Shown here: positions 32,681 through 43,635 of the stretch, in pieces
How positions within the stretch are numbered: the first letter of the stretch is position 1
Layout: each line of letters starts with the position of its first letter
Assembly (NCBI GenBank): GCA_964034945.1
Contig: OZ035962.1
Span: 49,841,931 to 49,905,930, forward strand
DNA: 64,000 nucleotides
Direction: 5' to 3'
DNA from: Chrysopilus asiliformis
Taxonomy: Eukaryota > Arthropoda > Insecta > Diptera > Rhagionidae
The notes under the pieces: generated by a model
What the model was told of the DNA's origin: nothing
Database searches by the model: none
The model's input: only the letters and a program-made list of their open reading frames with translations
Position numbers and translations under genes: made by a program

Positions 32681-33290
32681 TATATATTAGATTGCCCATA
32701 TGTGCAAAGTTGTAATTTTTGTTGCTCCCCGTCCATTTTCGTGAAGTTTAGGTCAAAAAAATAAGATTTAAAAAAAAAGTAGGAATCTGTAGTGGAAAAA
32801 ACCCAGCCGATTTTTCATTGAAGTTTCAAAAATAGACTTTAAAATGGTGAATCGCTTTAACTGTCCGTAACTCCTATAATATTTAATTTTTCGTTGATGG
32901 TCTAAAGACAACTTTTGTAGAGGATAACTAGACGAACATCTAATTCTCACGAAGTTTTGACCTGCGGTTGAAATTTAATGCTTTTTTGGTCCCAAAACAG
33001 CAATTTTTTAAGAACATTTTCATGAATTATTTTCTTTAAATGTATTTTTTGCACTTTCTAAAGGGTGGAAAATTTCTTCTGGAAAGCCTATGTTCTAGAG
33101 AATGAAATGTAGATTTATTTAAAAAAAAAAATTAAGCCGATCTAAAGTTATACGACATACATACAGACCGACAAACAGACAGATCCTAAATTTTTTGTCT
33201 GAAACGGATTTTGTACTGGTCAGAGAGTATTGAAAAGTATATTTTTTTTAAAGTTTTTCCGATATTCTTATTTGTTATAAAACATTTTAA

Positions 33291-33509
33291 CCCTTAATTT
33301 ATGAGGTGAAAATCATATGCGTAAATGATGAGGTGGTTTCCAATGGACTTGTTCTAATCACATACCCAATCCGTGCATTTAACTCGGCACACAACACCAT
33401 ACTGTATGAAGGTACTGAAGATTTCAGCGTCACTGTGCTGAAAACATGAGAAATAGCAAAGAGAGAAAAGTCCATGTGGGTCCACTGGACCCACCTCATC
33501 AATTAAGGG
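33291..33509. mobile_element. piggyBac-type MITE (left arm copy)
   Basis: CCCTTAATTTATGAGGTG at one end and the inverse of CCCTTAATTGATGAGGTG at the other are flanked by TTAA on both sides (33,287-33,290 and 33,510-33,513). TTAA targets with CCCT ends are the mark of piggyBac-type elements. Confidence 0.8.
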
Positions 33510-33511
33510 TT

Positions 33512-33816
33512 AAAATACAAAATTTAATGGATTTTTTTTTTAAATTTTTTTCTTGAAATTGTTCATAATTTTTTGTTAAACATTCAATGAATTTTGCTTT
33601 CGAATAGCTTTGCATTGATATTTGTTTATAATGCTGTTCCATAGCATGCAGGATATACTGTTTTTGTTGCTCCTGGTGCGTTAGAACAGTATTATATCCA
33701 GTCATCAAAGCTACTCCACGCTCTGCTATATCATACACAACAAGTAAATTTTTAATCATCGCCTTCGCAGCGATGTAGTTCTCGTCTTCCTCCCATGTTG
33801 CTGGATCGGCAGTCAA
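33512..33816 (-). pseudogene. C-terminal fragment of an arthropod TE-type protein
   Basis: The frame gives an acidic start (WEEDENYIAAKAMIKNLLVV), then YDIAERGVALMTGYNTVLTH and QEQQKQYILHAMEQHYK. The AERG.AL...N..LT...EQKQ.IL pattern is widespread in uncharacterised, repeated arthropod proteins that look transposon-derived. I cannot name the enzyme. The same fragment is present in inverse orientation at 33,934-34,134, ending there with a short tail and stop. The sequence beyond LKKK here runs into the arm. Confidence 0.5.
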
Positions 33817-33933
33817 AAAATTGTTCCTTATACCAGTGATTTCTTGATTTAATATTTTATCAAAGAATATATGTTATTGTTATTACTAACAAAATCGCAC
33901 AATTCTGATGACTTGATATAATACTGTTCTAAC

Positions 33934-34134
33934 GCACCAGGAGCAACAAAAACAGTATATCTTGCATGCGATGGAACAGCATTATAAAGAAATATCAATG
34001 CAAAGCTATTCGAAAGCAAAATTCATTGAATGTTTAACAAAAAATTATGAACAATTTCAAGAAAAAAATTTAAAAAAAAAAACATGTGTGTGCAGTGCAC
34101 ACGCGGTAGAAGTGAAACCTTAGGAAAACTAAAC
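33934..34134 (+). pseudogene. Inverted second copy of the same C-terminal fragment
   Basis: The plus-strand frame begins VLTHQEQQKQYILHAMEQHY and ends with a cysteine-containing tail and TAG near 34,132. It matches the minus-strand copy at 33,540-33,690, so the two form the arms of an inner palindrome around about 33,690-33,912. This copy reaches the natural stop. Confidence 0.5.
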
Positions 34135-34214
34135 AGCGAGAGAATGAGACGAATGCGGTATCAGGGGTGGGATAGTTATAGCGTTTATTTATTATAATAT
34201 TGGTACCAGGTTCA

Positions 34215-34745
34215 AAAGTAATATTATATTTTTATTGAAAATCTAATACCGGATTCGTGATCAGCGACCCCAAAAACCCTAAAATGCAAATTTTTCCGGG
34301 GAAAATGGGAAAAAGGATATTTTCATTATCCTTACAGGATCTTCCGTTTCGAATTTTGAAAATCTAATACCGGATTCGTGATCAGCGACCCCAAAACCCC
34401 TAAAATGCAAATTTTTCCGGGGAAAAATGGGAAAAAGGATATTTTCATTATCCTTACAGGACCTTCCGTTTCGAATTTTGAAAATCTAATACCGGATTCG
34501 TGATCAGTGACCCCAAAAACCCTATAGTGCAAATTTTTCCGGGAAAAAATGGGAAAAAGGATATTTTCATTATCCTTACAGGACCTTCCGTTTCGAATTT
34601 TGAAAATCTACATAGCTAAAAACCTGCTCCTGGCAACACAGATTATTTTGCAAAAAACCGCATAAAAATCGGTCCAGTAGTTTTTGAGTTTTGTAATCTC
34701 AGGCAGGCAGACAAACAATAAAACATCCATTTTTATTTATATACG
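34215..34745 (-). mobile_element. RTE/SINE-like element with three ~122-bp units
   Basis: Three array units (about 34,240-34,600), inverse to the main array at 21.3-24.1 kb, are followed by the inverse of 'tctgcgttgccaggagcagg', then 'gtttttgagttttgtaatct' and a degenerate CAGA run. Downstream to 35,030 I see a pyrimidine-rich stretch (34,790-34,890) and nothing coding. Confidence 0.7.
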
Positions 34746-35057
34746 AGTACATATGTATATATTGCAATTTATGACGAAACATAATTTATCGCCTCCTCTC
34801 TCCACTTCCTCCCTCCTAACACTTCTCCCTTCTCCCCTTTCCCTTCCCGTACCCCGCCCTTTTCCCCTACCCCTTCCCGCTTCCCACCAATCTTGTTTAC
34901 GATAAATTGACTGGCACCCATCTGTATTCTATCTCATTTTCTCGTAGGCTAAAATATCCTATCTCTTTTTACTGTCGTTTCATCGAGTTTGAAATCACTC
35001 ACAACGCCGCTAAAGAAGTTTTCACTTCAAAAAAATCCATTAAATTTTGTATTTTAA

Positions 35058-35273
35058 CCCTTAATTGATGAGGTGGGTCCAGTGGACCCACATGGACTTT
35101 TCTCTCTTTGCTATTTCTCATGTTTTCAGCACAGTCACGCTGAAATCTTCAGTACCTTCATACAGTATGATGTTGTGTGCCGAGTTAAAATTGATTGGGT
35201 ATGTGATTAGAACAAGTCCATTGGAAACCACCTCATCATTTACGCATATGATTTTCACCTCATAAATTAAGGG
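35058..35273. mobile_element. piggyBac-type MITE (right arm copy)
   Basis: TTAA-flanked (35,054-35,057 and 35,274-35,277), 216 bp, the inverse-oriented twin of 33,291-33,509. Confidence 0.8.
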
Positions 35274-35882
35274 TTAAAATGTTTTATAACAAATAAGAAT
35301 ATCGGAAAAACTTTAAAAAAAATATACTTTTCAATACTCTCTGACCAGTACAAAATCCGTTTCAGACAAAAAATTTAGGATCTGTCTGTTTGTCGGTCTG
35401 TATGTATGCCGTATAACTTTAGATCGGCTTAATTTTTTTTTAAATAAATCTACATTTCATTCTCTAGAACATAGGCTTTCCAGAAGAAATTTTCCACCCT
35501 TTAGAAAGTGCAAAAAATACATTTAAAGAAAATAATTCATGAAAATGTTCTTAAAAAATTGCTGTTTTGGGACCAAAAAATCATTAAATTTCAACCGTAG
35601 GTCAAAACTTCGTGAGAATTAGATGTTCGTCTAGTTATCCTCTACAAAAGTTGTCTTTAGACCATCAACGAAAAATTAAATATTATAGGAGTTACGGACA
35701 GTTAAAGCGATTCACCATTTTAAAGTCTATTTTTGAAACTTCAATGAAAAACCGGCTGGGTTTTTTCCACTACAGATTCCTACTTTTTTTTTTAAATCTT
35801 ATTTTTTTGACCTAAACTTCACGAAAATGGACGGGGAGCAACAAAAATTACAACTTTGCACATATGGGCAATCTAATATATA

Positions 35883-36150
35883 TATAAATGGATGTTTGTT
35901 TGTCTGTCCGTTTGAGATTACAAAACTCAAAAACTACTAGACCGATTTTGACGCGGTTTTTTGCAAAATGATCTGCGTTGCCAGGAGCAGGTTTTTAGCC
36001 ATGTTAGATCTTAAAATTCGGAACGGAAGGTCCTGTAAGGATAACATTTTTTCCCAAAACTTTTTAAGTTATTTATGGTTTTTTGGCATTCTAAAATTTA
36101 TACAAAAAACTTTTAGCAGCCAACGTAGGGTCTGCTAGTATTTATATAAG
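35883..36150. mobile_element. Short RTE/SINE-like copy
   Basis: This has 'atggatgtttgtttgtctgt', 'aaactcaaaaactactagac', 'tctgcgttgccaggagcagg' and one 'ggaaggtcctgtaaggataa'. It then ends in 'aacgtagggtctgctagt'. It shows the family without the tandem expansion. Confidence 0.7.
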
Positions 36151-36159
36151 GTAGACGAC

Positions 36160-36245
36160 CATAGACAACGCCGTGTGTTCGCTGCTTGGGCTCTGGAGCA
36201 GTTGGAAGTTTACACAAATTTCGTTAAAAAATCATCTTTTTTAAT
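36160..36245 (+). pseudogene. Tiny fragment of a Tc1/mariner-type transposase
   Basis: About 25 codons (FAAWALEQLEVYTNFVKKSSF) resemble the region before the second catalytic aspartate in the same transposase group as 2468-2716. The frame then turns into T-rich low complexity. This is a weak call. Confidence 0.3.
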
Positions 36246-36353
36246 GATTTTTTTAATCATTTTAAAGGATTTTTTTATTCAGGAGTTTTTCAATTTCTTA
36301 GGATTTTTCTTTAGTATGGGGTTTTTCGAAATTTTTATTTTGTTTTTTTTCAC

Positions 36354-36498
36354 TCTTTTTATACCCGTATGGTGAAACCAAAGGGTATATTAACTTTGCT
36401 TTACCGTTTGTAACGCCAAGATCCCGTCATCACACACAAAAATGAATTACACCAGTGTGTTTAGAATGATAAAAAAAATTGATTTTTCCATGTCCGTC

Positions 36499-36529
<31 letters not shown>

Positions 36530-36925
36530 CCGTCTGTCTGTCTGTCTGTCTGTGGCGCGGATTGCAGGCGCACGGATTGAGCTAGAGACTTGAAATTTTG
36601 CGCAGATCCGTTTTTTTTAAGTTCGTTAATGGGCAAAAATGGACCATTAGGGGGGGTACCCCCCATACGAACGAAATCGTTTTTTGTGAATATCTCAAAA
36701 ACGGTGCATCTTATCAAAAAAGTTCAAGAACAAAAGTTATTTAGGATATGATTCTACATAAAACTCCCATACATCAAAATCCGATTGGAATAAATTTTAA
36801 AAATTCTTATTGGAAATTTTGACTTCAAAGTGGAATTTTGGTACAACTGTTCGAATTTTGATACGAATATCACCATACGGGTCTCCAATGATTGCCAGAT
36901 TGGCAATTATAGCTTTTGTTATGTT
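36354..36925 (+). mobile_element. DINE-1-like element, full length
   Basis: This copy has all parts in order: T-run and ATACCCGTATGGTGAAACC, a conserved block with 'aacgccaagatcccgtcatc', (GTCY)n at about 36,490-36,555, 'gggcaaaaatggaccattag', a subterminal inverse of the start (ACCATACGGGT near 36,870), the stem-loop ATTGCCAGATTGGCAAT and the end GCTTTTGTTATGTTT. This architecture matches DINE-1 and Helentron-associated non-autonomous elements. Confidence 0.88.
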
Positions 36926-36929
36926 TAAA

Positions 36930-38082
36930 GATAAAGTGAAAAAACTTTTTATGTCCGATTGAATTTAAAGTTTTTTGGTAACTATTTTGTATTGTAATAA
37001 TTATTTAAAGATTAACAATTTTTTTCAAGTTTTTGAGGGACATGCCGAAGCGGGATCGAAAACGGTTCAGGGAATCAAAATACACAGGGAGAGGAGAAGT
37101 AACGTTAGGGTGAGGGTGAATTCTTACACACTAAAATATTTCTTTCATTATTTACAACCTAATGGCGGAAGCGGAATCGAAATCGGTTCAGTGGATCAGA
37201 AGGTACTTGGAGAGGGGTTTAAATTGAGGGGGGAGGCGGAACTCTTGTACACCTAAATATTCTTTCATTATTTACAAACCGAAAGCGGGATCGGAATCGG
37301 TTCAGTGGATCTGGAGATACAAGGAGAGGGGGTTTAAATTGAGGGGGGAAGGGGGAATTTTTAAACGCAAGAACCTTGCGACACCCATATCCAGCGGAAT
37401 GCCAAAAAGGGGACCGAAATCGGTTGAGTGGTTCAAACGTTATGAGTTAAGGAAGCACAAACTTCGAGCCAAACGCATATTACCATCTCCGTTCCGTCGT
37501 GGGTAAAAAAATAAAAACGTAAGCGAAAGTTGCGTTTATCGAGGTCCAATTTGCAAGTGTGGTTGCATTTACAGAGTCAGTAATGCTGAAAAAATGGTGG
37601 TTGCGAAAATCGAGGGTTGCGTAAACCGAGTACGTACTGTACACTTCTGATAAATACAGTGTTCCAAACGTTCCATTTATCGTTCTTCCATTTCTACTCA
37701 ATGCATAGTCAATGAAATAGTCACCACACAACATTAACTGTCTTAGGAACGATTTTACATTTCTTGGTGCATAACTTTTGTCAGAGAATGAAAAACGTAA
37801 TGATATCGCTCTCTTTCTTTAAACGATTCTACTTTTTGTCTTTTCGCTCCAGTGATAAGGAACAAGCAAAAAATGTCTCCTCGATTTGAACTCACGTATT
37901 GAGAACGAGATCAAAGATGCAAAGGATTTAGTTGCCAAAGCAAAGAAGAAGAACGAAAAAGATTACGTATCGCTCTCGATCTAGTAACCCGTACGAAAGC
38001 ACGAAAAATCCGTTCTTAGGGAGAGAAATAGCTCCAAATTACATTTTCGTTCCCAAGACACAGAGCGAATCAAAGGGAAAAC
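36930..38082. other. Decayed repeats, no gene
   Basis: 37,030-37,470 contains repeated phrases of the type 'aaatcggttcagtggatcag', typical of degraded RTE-like elements. 37,490-37,645 has pogo-like text (GTACGTACTCGGTTTACGCA read from the right). 37,740-38,080 holds nothing I recognise, though 'ttttcgttcccaaga' recurs near 57,130. Confidence 0.35.
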
Positions 38083-38497
38083 ATAACAAAATCTATAATT
38101 GCCAATCTGGCAATTATTGAAAACCCGTATGGTAATTTAAGTGAACGGCGAACAGTTGTATCAAAATTCCAGTTTGAAGTCAAACTTTCTAATAACTTTT
38201 GTTCTTGCACTTTTTTGATAAGATGCACCGTTTTTGAGATATTCGCAAAAAACGTTTTTCGTTCGTATGGGGGTACCACCCCTAATGGTCCATTTTTGCC
38301 CATTAACGAACTTAGCCTTGCATTTTACGAAAAACGGATCTGCGCAAAATTTCAAGTCAAATTTTGACTTGACGCGGATTGCGGGCGCACGGATTGAGCA
38401 CTGGTGTAACTCATTTTTATGTGTGATGACGGGATCTTGGCGTTACAAACGGTAAGGCAAAGTTAATATACCCTTTGGTTTCACCATACGGGTATAA
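38083..38497 (-). mobile_element. DINE-1-like copy, microsatellite deleted
   Basis: The copy starts with the inverse of the 3' end and ends with the inverse of the 5' end (CCATACGGGTATAAAAA). The GTCY tract is absent. Confidence 0.8.
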
Positions 38498-39058
38498 AAA
38501 GTTGAATTTACCATGTCCGTCCGTCCGTCCGTCCGTCCGTCCGTCCGTCCGTCTGTGGCGCGGATTGCGGGCGCACGGATTGAGCTAGAGACTTGAAATT
38601 TTGCGCAGATTAATTTTTCGTAAAATTCAAGGCTAAGTTCGTTAATGGGCAAAAATGGACTATTAGGAGGGGTACCCCCCATACGAACGAAAACGATTTA
38701 TGCGAATGTATCAAAAACGGTGCATCTTAGCAAAAAAGTGCAATAACATAAGTTATTTAGGATATGATTCTGCATAAAACTCCCATACATCAAAATCCGA
38801 TTGGAATAAATTTTAAAAAATCTTATTGGAAAGTTTGACTTCAAAGTGGAATTTTGGTACAACTGTTCGAATTTTGATACGAATATCAACATACGGGTTT
38901 TCAATAATTGCCAGATTGGCAATTATAGCTTTTGTTATGTTTATCATTCTAAACACACTGGTATAATTCATTTTTGTGTGTCTTGACGGGATCTTGGCGT
39001 TACAAACGGTAAGGCAAAGTTAATATACCCTTTGGTTTCACCATACGGGTATAAAAAG
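38498..39058. mobile_element. DINE-1-like copy with inverted 5' block
   Basis: The body and 3' end (38,498-38,943) run on the plus strand. The 115-bp 5' block follows at 38,944-39,058 on the minus strand instead of preceding it. Together with the previous copy the order is body(-), head(-), body(+), head(-). Confidence 0.75.
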
Positions 39059-39511
39059 CTCGAGCATGTCAAAAATCAAAAAGATCAAGGCATATTATAA
39101 GCGACACTGGAAAAGTGAGCGAATGCTTTAGTCATCCCTTTCGGAAATTTCAAAGTGTTTTAAACGAAAGCACTTTAAAATTGCTTTGAAATGTAGGGGA
39201 GACTGGGGTGTTCTGGACCGCATTTTCATTTTGGCTAAAAACTCGCAAAAAAATAACTTTTTCTGAAAATTTCAAAGCTTGAATTTGTAGTACGATAAAT
39301 AACCTCTCTTTGGGTCACAGCAGTTCGGTCAAATTGTATTAAATTATACAAGTTTTATCAGTTGGCGCAAAAATGGCGTTTTTGCGATTTTGAAAAATCT
39401 CGGGGTATTGTGGACCACTTTGTAAATCGATTAAAAATGGAAATTGATTCATATATTTATTATATAACAGACGAAGTGAAATGAATTGAAAAATTGCAAT
39501 GAAAATCAGTC

Positions 39512-39848
39512 CGAAACGCAATGTTCGCAAGTCCAGTAACTTGCAGTCATTCCGGAGCATCCCAAGTGAACAGCTCCATCACACACGTTGCAATGGATGG
39601 TATTTCGGCGGTTCATTTTTTGGCATATTTTTCTTACAAATTATGCAGAAATCGATGTATTGTTCCACCTTACAATAGGTTGAAGATGGTTGTTTCTTCT
39701 GTGATGTCTTCGATTTGACACGATCTTTTTGCTTTTTCGATTATGGTTTATCACCTTTTCTCTCCAATCTCTTTCGCTTCATATCAGCCTTCTCACGAAG
39801 GTCATTTACATCCTCTGGCGATGTCAAAACGGCCGATTTAGAAACTAG
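39512..39848 (-). pseudogene. pogo transposase C-terminus with PHD finger
   Basis: From 39,848 downward one frame gives a segment with TSPEDVNDLREKAD followed by a basic stretch, as in the C-terminal part of insect pogo/Tigger-type transposases. After a stop near 39,745 and a frame change near 39,640, CNVCDGAVHLGCSGM and YWTCEHC (about 39,592-39,515) form the second half of a PHD-type zinc finger. The DDE core and DNA-binding part lie beyond the insertion and are not recognisable. It is non-functional. Confidence 0.75.
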
Positions 39849-40236
39849 CTTGTATACCCGTCGTTGCCGGGTTAAGCTTTTTGTCTAAATTTTAGAATAC
39901 GAAGAAAACCGGAAAGAACTTAAAAACTTTTTAATGGGTCTATGTTGGGGCTGGACCCACGACGAACATCTATGCCAAATTTCAGGCCAATCGGTTCAGT
40001 AGTTTCCCCGCGAAAGAGTAACATAGAGGGAAAACTAAGTTTCGAAATCACTTTACCCCCTCCCCTTACTCCCCCCACCCCTCGCGCTACTTTTCCGTAT
40101 GCCTATGTTGGAACTAGAACTACCACAGACACTCATGCCAAATTTCAAGTCAATGGGTTCAGCCGTTTTCGCGTGAAAGAGGAACAGACAGACAGACAGG
40201 CAGACATACACCAACTCATTTTTATATATTAGTATG
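39849..40236 (+). mobile_element. RTE/SINE-like insertion in the pogo element
   Basis: It starts 'agcttgtatacccgtcgttg', has two 'catgccaaatttcaa' type blocks, and ends in (CAGA)n and TTTTTATATATTAG. It is complete, about 388 bp. Confidence 0.75.
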
Positions 40237-40736
40237 ATTGCTGAAAATCTAATGCTGTGTTTTTGCATGAAAAAACACTTATATGCATCAAATACACGAA
40301 GTTTGCTTGTCAAATGTCAAGAATTGAGTGGTCCATAATTCCCCGAAAAAAGTGGTCCACAATTCCCCGAATGCTCTTTTTTACAATATGGCAGCTATTA
40401 GCAACACAATGCAAACGTCATGCAAAATTTCTTGTCAGTGTCGAATGCTTAAGGCTCCGCGAATATTATCAATATATTTACTTGAGTTGATTCTCGAAAA
40501 ATGTGGTTAAATTTAAGCGAAACACAAAGTGAAAAAAAAAATTTCGAAGTATCACTTTTCTATTTGCTATCGAAGCGAGGTGATAGTGCGTATACACAAG
40601 TCGAGTACTGTTAGGAAAATTAGCTTAACATGAGGCAAACTGATTACAGTTATTTGCAGCTACCAACCACTACTAGGGGAAAAAAATAACGCTGGTCCGC
40701 AATTCCCCGTGGTCCAGAATACCCCAGTCTCCCCTA

Positions 40737-41585
40737 CTTTTAACCAACTTTTCAGTGTAATTTTCAAACGCTTTGAAAAAAGCACATTAAAAAGTACTCT
40801 GTTCTAATCATATTCAAAGTATTAGTTAACAAAAACTACCTTTAAACTACTTTAAAAGCAAAGTCTATGCGAATGGATTTTTCGCATACATTTTTTCTTC
40901 ATTTTTCGGATTTTTTTCAGTACAGATTCTGTGCGATCTGTCTTACAAGCACCAGGGTCACATTCCTTTATAAATAAAACTGATAAGTTAAAAAAAAAAT
41001 CAAATTATAAAAAGCCGTTTAAAATAAAAAAAGGTTTTAAAATAATTAAAAATCTATTTCCTACAATTTAATAAAAATCTTTTCTATTCCACTTTGCGTT
41101 CTACTTAAAAATAGCACTAAAAAATAAAAGTCCCTCAAAAAGCAATGACAAGTTAATAGCTAGACAAATAAGTTCTGTATAAAATGTATACGTTACCAGG
41201 TGGTAAAACATTTAAAATAAGATTGGATTTCTTTCTTCCATCTGCATAAGAATAAATCAGCCCAAACCAATCGTCATTAAGCAGTACCAATGCCGCCATA
41301 TTTTCGACCTAGGAAAAAATGAATAAATTAAATTAAAAACTATAAAACGGTAGCATTAATATACTGTTCTTCTACTCAGAAAGAATACCAAGTACTAGAT
41401 TTTCACCACATGCTCTGACATTTACCACTGGTGGTGGGAATCAGAACCTGGCGAATCTTTGGTTCATTTTACATTTGTTACCTTTCTAAGGCCTAAGACC
41501 CTTACATCGGCTAGGGGACATTTTTACGTGATTAAAAAAATAAAACCCGAGTTGTTTGCTGAACAATAAATAAACTTTTATTATC
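40737..41585. other. AT-rich stretch, no gene seen
   Basis: I find no coding frame, TIR pair or array here. Confidence 0.4.
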
Positions 41586-42020
41586 TACTAGCTTGCATAC
41601 CCGCCGTTGTCTGGTAAAAGTTTTTTGCAAAAATTTTCTTGCGGCCAAAAATCATAAAAAATAACTTAAAAACATCGTTATGCCTTCAGGACCTCCCGTT
41701 CCGAATTTTAAAATTCTAACACCAGATTCGTGGTCAGCGACTCCGAAACCCTCCGAAACAACCAGTGTTTTTCGAGGCAAAATGGTAAAAAGGATATTTG
41801 GATTATCCTTACAGGACCTTCCGTTTCTAATTTCGAAAATCTAACACCGGATTCGTGATCAGCGACCCCGAAAACCTCCTAAATGCCAATTTTCCCCAGG
41901 AAAAATGGGAAAAACGATATTTGCGTTATCCTTACAGAACCTTCCATTCCTAATTTTGAAAATCTAACAGATTCGTGATCAGCGACCCCGAAAACCCCCG
42001 AGTGAAACTTTTCAGCCTCA
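41586..42020 (+). mobile_element. RTE/SINE-like copy with ~122-bp units
   Basis: It begins 'ctagcttgcatacccgccgt' and carries about 2.5 units of the array family in inverse orientation to the one at 21.3 kb. It breaks off near 42,010. Confidence 0.65.
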
Positions 42021-42670
42021 TATTGAGCAGGATTCATGGCGTAAATCACGGTTTAAAAACATTCAAACCCCCTTTACCCTCTTAGCGGTAAAATTTCGGA
42101 AAACCTCGCTTTAGTGAGCACCTACGTGATGGATATATTTCGTTCTTATAATATTTGAATGCTAACACAAAAATTTCGCTGCTTTGAAAAATAGTTATAT
42201 CAAATTGTGGAGTATTATTTCTAAATGCATTTTCTGTAATCCGGACATTGCATTAATTTTATTTTTGATATTTTGTCATTGATATTTTATGTTGGTACTG
42301 CAACATTATCCCGCAAGTGTTTGCATAGTATTGTATTTAGGGCCTGCAAAATTACCGAGTTTCGGATTTACCGGTAAACGGTAAATATTTTTAGTAAAAA
42401 CCGGTTTACCGGTATTTACCGGTAAATCGCTATTTAGATAAAACAAATCATGTATAGCATATTAGTGACAGTGAGAGGAAAAAAACGTACGAAGAAATAA
42501 GTAACAATAATTTTATAATATTTATAGTGTCAATCATAAAATCAAGAAAACAAGAACACATAATTATACCAATTCAATAATAAAACCAAAATACATTAAT
42601 TACGGCTACAAATGCCAAATATGGTTGTTTTTTCTTTTCTGTTTTGTTTTGATTTTTTTTCTCTAATGTA

Positions 42671-42934
42671 ATATCGTCGGCTAAAAGTGAAATTGTGCTA
42701 AGTCCATTTGGTATAATATTCCAGAAGAGCAATGAAAACCTTGTTAGATCGTTTTAATTCTCTTTCAATAACACTGAGTTTTATTTAAATGAGAAAAATT
42801 GTGCTCAGTTTTCTTTAAATGAGACTCTGTTTTCTTTAAATGAAAATTAAAATGATTTAACAAGGGTTTTTATTGCTCTTCTGTCAAATTTGGTTTAATG
42901 GACTTAGCACAATTTCACTTTTAGCCGACGATAT
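42671..42934. mobile_element. 264-bp hairpin MITE with ATATCGTCGG termini
   Basis: The terminal inverted repeats ATATCGTCGGCTAAAAGTGA match perfectly for at least 37 bases. Most of the rest is also palindromic. GTA flanks both ends. The first 12 bases equal those of the transposase-bearing element at 25,900. Confidence 0.88.
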
Positions 42935-43027
42935 GTATATTGCATATTACATATTTTATCATTCACTTATGTACATGTACTAGAAGTATACTTCAGTTTG
43001 CTCTTACATTCGGAAAGCTTGTAAATA

Positions 43028-43112
43028 TTGGGCTTTTTCGATAATTAAGGTTTTCACAAAAAAATTTACGATTTTGACATTTTTGAATTATCAGAAAAGC
43101 CCATTATCATAA
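43028..43112. repeat. Small imperfect hairpin
   Basis: GGGCTTTTTCGATAATT near 43,029 is mirrored by GAATTATCAGAAAAGCCC near 43,085. Confidence 0.5.
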
Positions 43113-43132
43113 GTTATTTCATTAAAACATTT

Positions 43133-43612
43133 GAAGACTTCGGTGCAAAAAGCGGTCACCTACACTTTTTGACGAAAATGAGTTATTGCAGTTGGCGCAA
43201 GAATAAAAGAATGCGCATATTTGGCTGCAAACTCCGGACTCGTTGGAGGACTGTGTAAAAAGTTATTAAAGAAAAGGAGACGACTGAAAGCATTGTTTCT
43301 TTAATTTTTTCTGAGAGTTTTGTTTTGTGAAATTGAATATTTTTTTATTTGTTTATTTTTAAACGCTATTGAACATATTTTGGACTGTATTTTGTAGCCA
43401 ATAATGCATTTTGAAAACCGCTAATATCCTCTTGGGTGCCAGAAACAAAATATGGATTTATCTCAAATTAAAACGATGTAAGAATACATGTTTGATTTAA
43501 ATTGTAATTTTTTAACTTTGTCCCAGAGCAAAAACTTCACGCTAATATCTTTTTTATCTCTCCTGAAAAATTTGAAAAAGTGGGGATGACCGCTTTTTGC
43601 ACCGAGGTCTTC
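43133..43612. mobile_element. MITE with GAAGAC termini
   Basis: GAAGACTTCGGTGCAAAAAG at the left is mirrored by GAAGACCTCGGTGCAAAAAG at the right, about 38 bases with a few mismatches. ATTT flanks both sides, a possible 4-bp duplication. The interior is AT-rich without a gene. Confidence 0.75.
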
Positions 43613-43635
43613 ATTTAGAAAAAAAAATTACCAGA

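Larger units (their letters stand above)
32684..35880. mobile_element. Large palindromic element, ~850-bp arms
   Basis: The outer ends TATTAGATTGCCCATATG (left) and their inverse (right, ending near 35,878) mark arms of about 850 bp: 32,684-33,534 and 35,030-35,880. Each arm carries the same ~217-bp TTAA-flanked MITE, so the MITE was there before the arm was duplicated. The centre has a second inverted repeat of a coding fragment and an RTE/SINE-like insertion. Confidence 0.75.
39196..40734 (-). mobile_element. pogo-type element with TA target and GGGGAGACTGGGG ends
   Basis: The ends GGGGAGACTGGGGTGTTCTG and their inverse (GGGGAGACTGGGGTATTCTG) are flanked by TA (39,194-39,195 and 40,735-40,736). 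The phrase 'gtggtccacaattcccc' repeats in the interior. The transposase remnant is on the minus strand, and an RTE/SINE-like insertion splits the element at 39,849. Confidence 0.8.

Noticed and set aside
33299..33502. 67-codon frame MMRWVQWTHMDF... in both TTAA MITE copies
   Set aside because: It spans the whole MITE including its termini, so it is chance.
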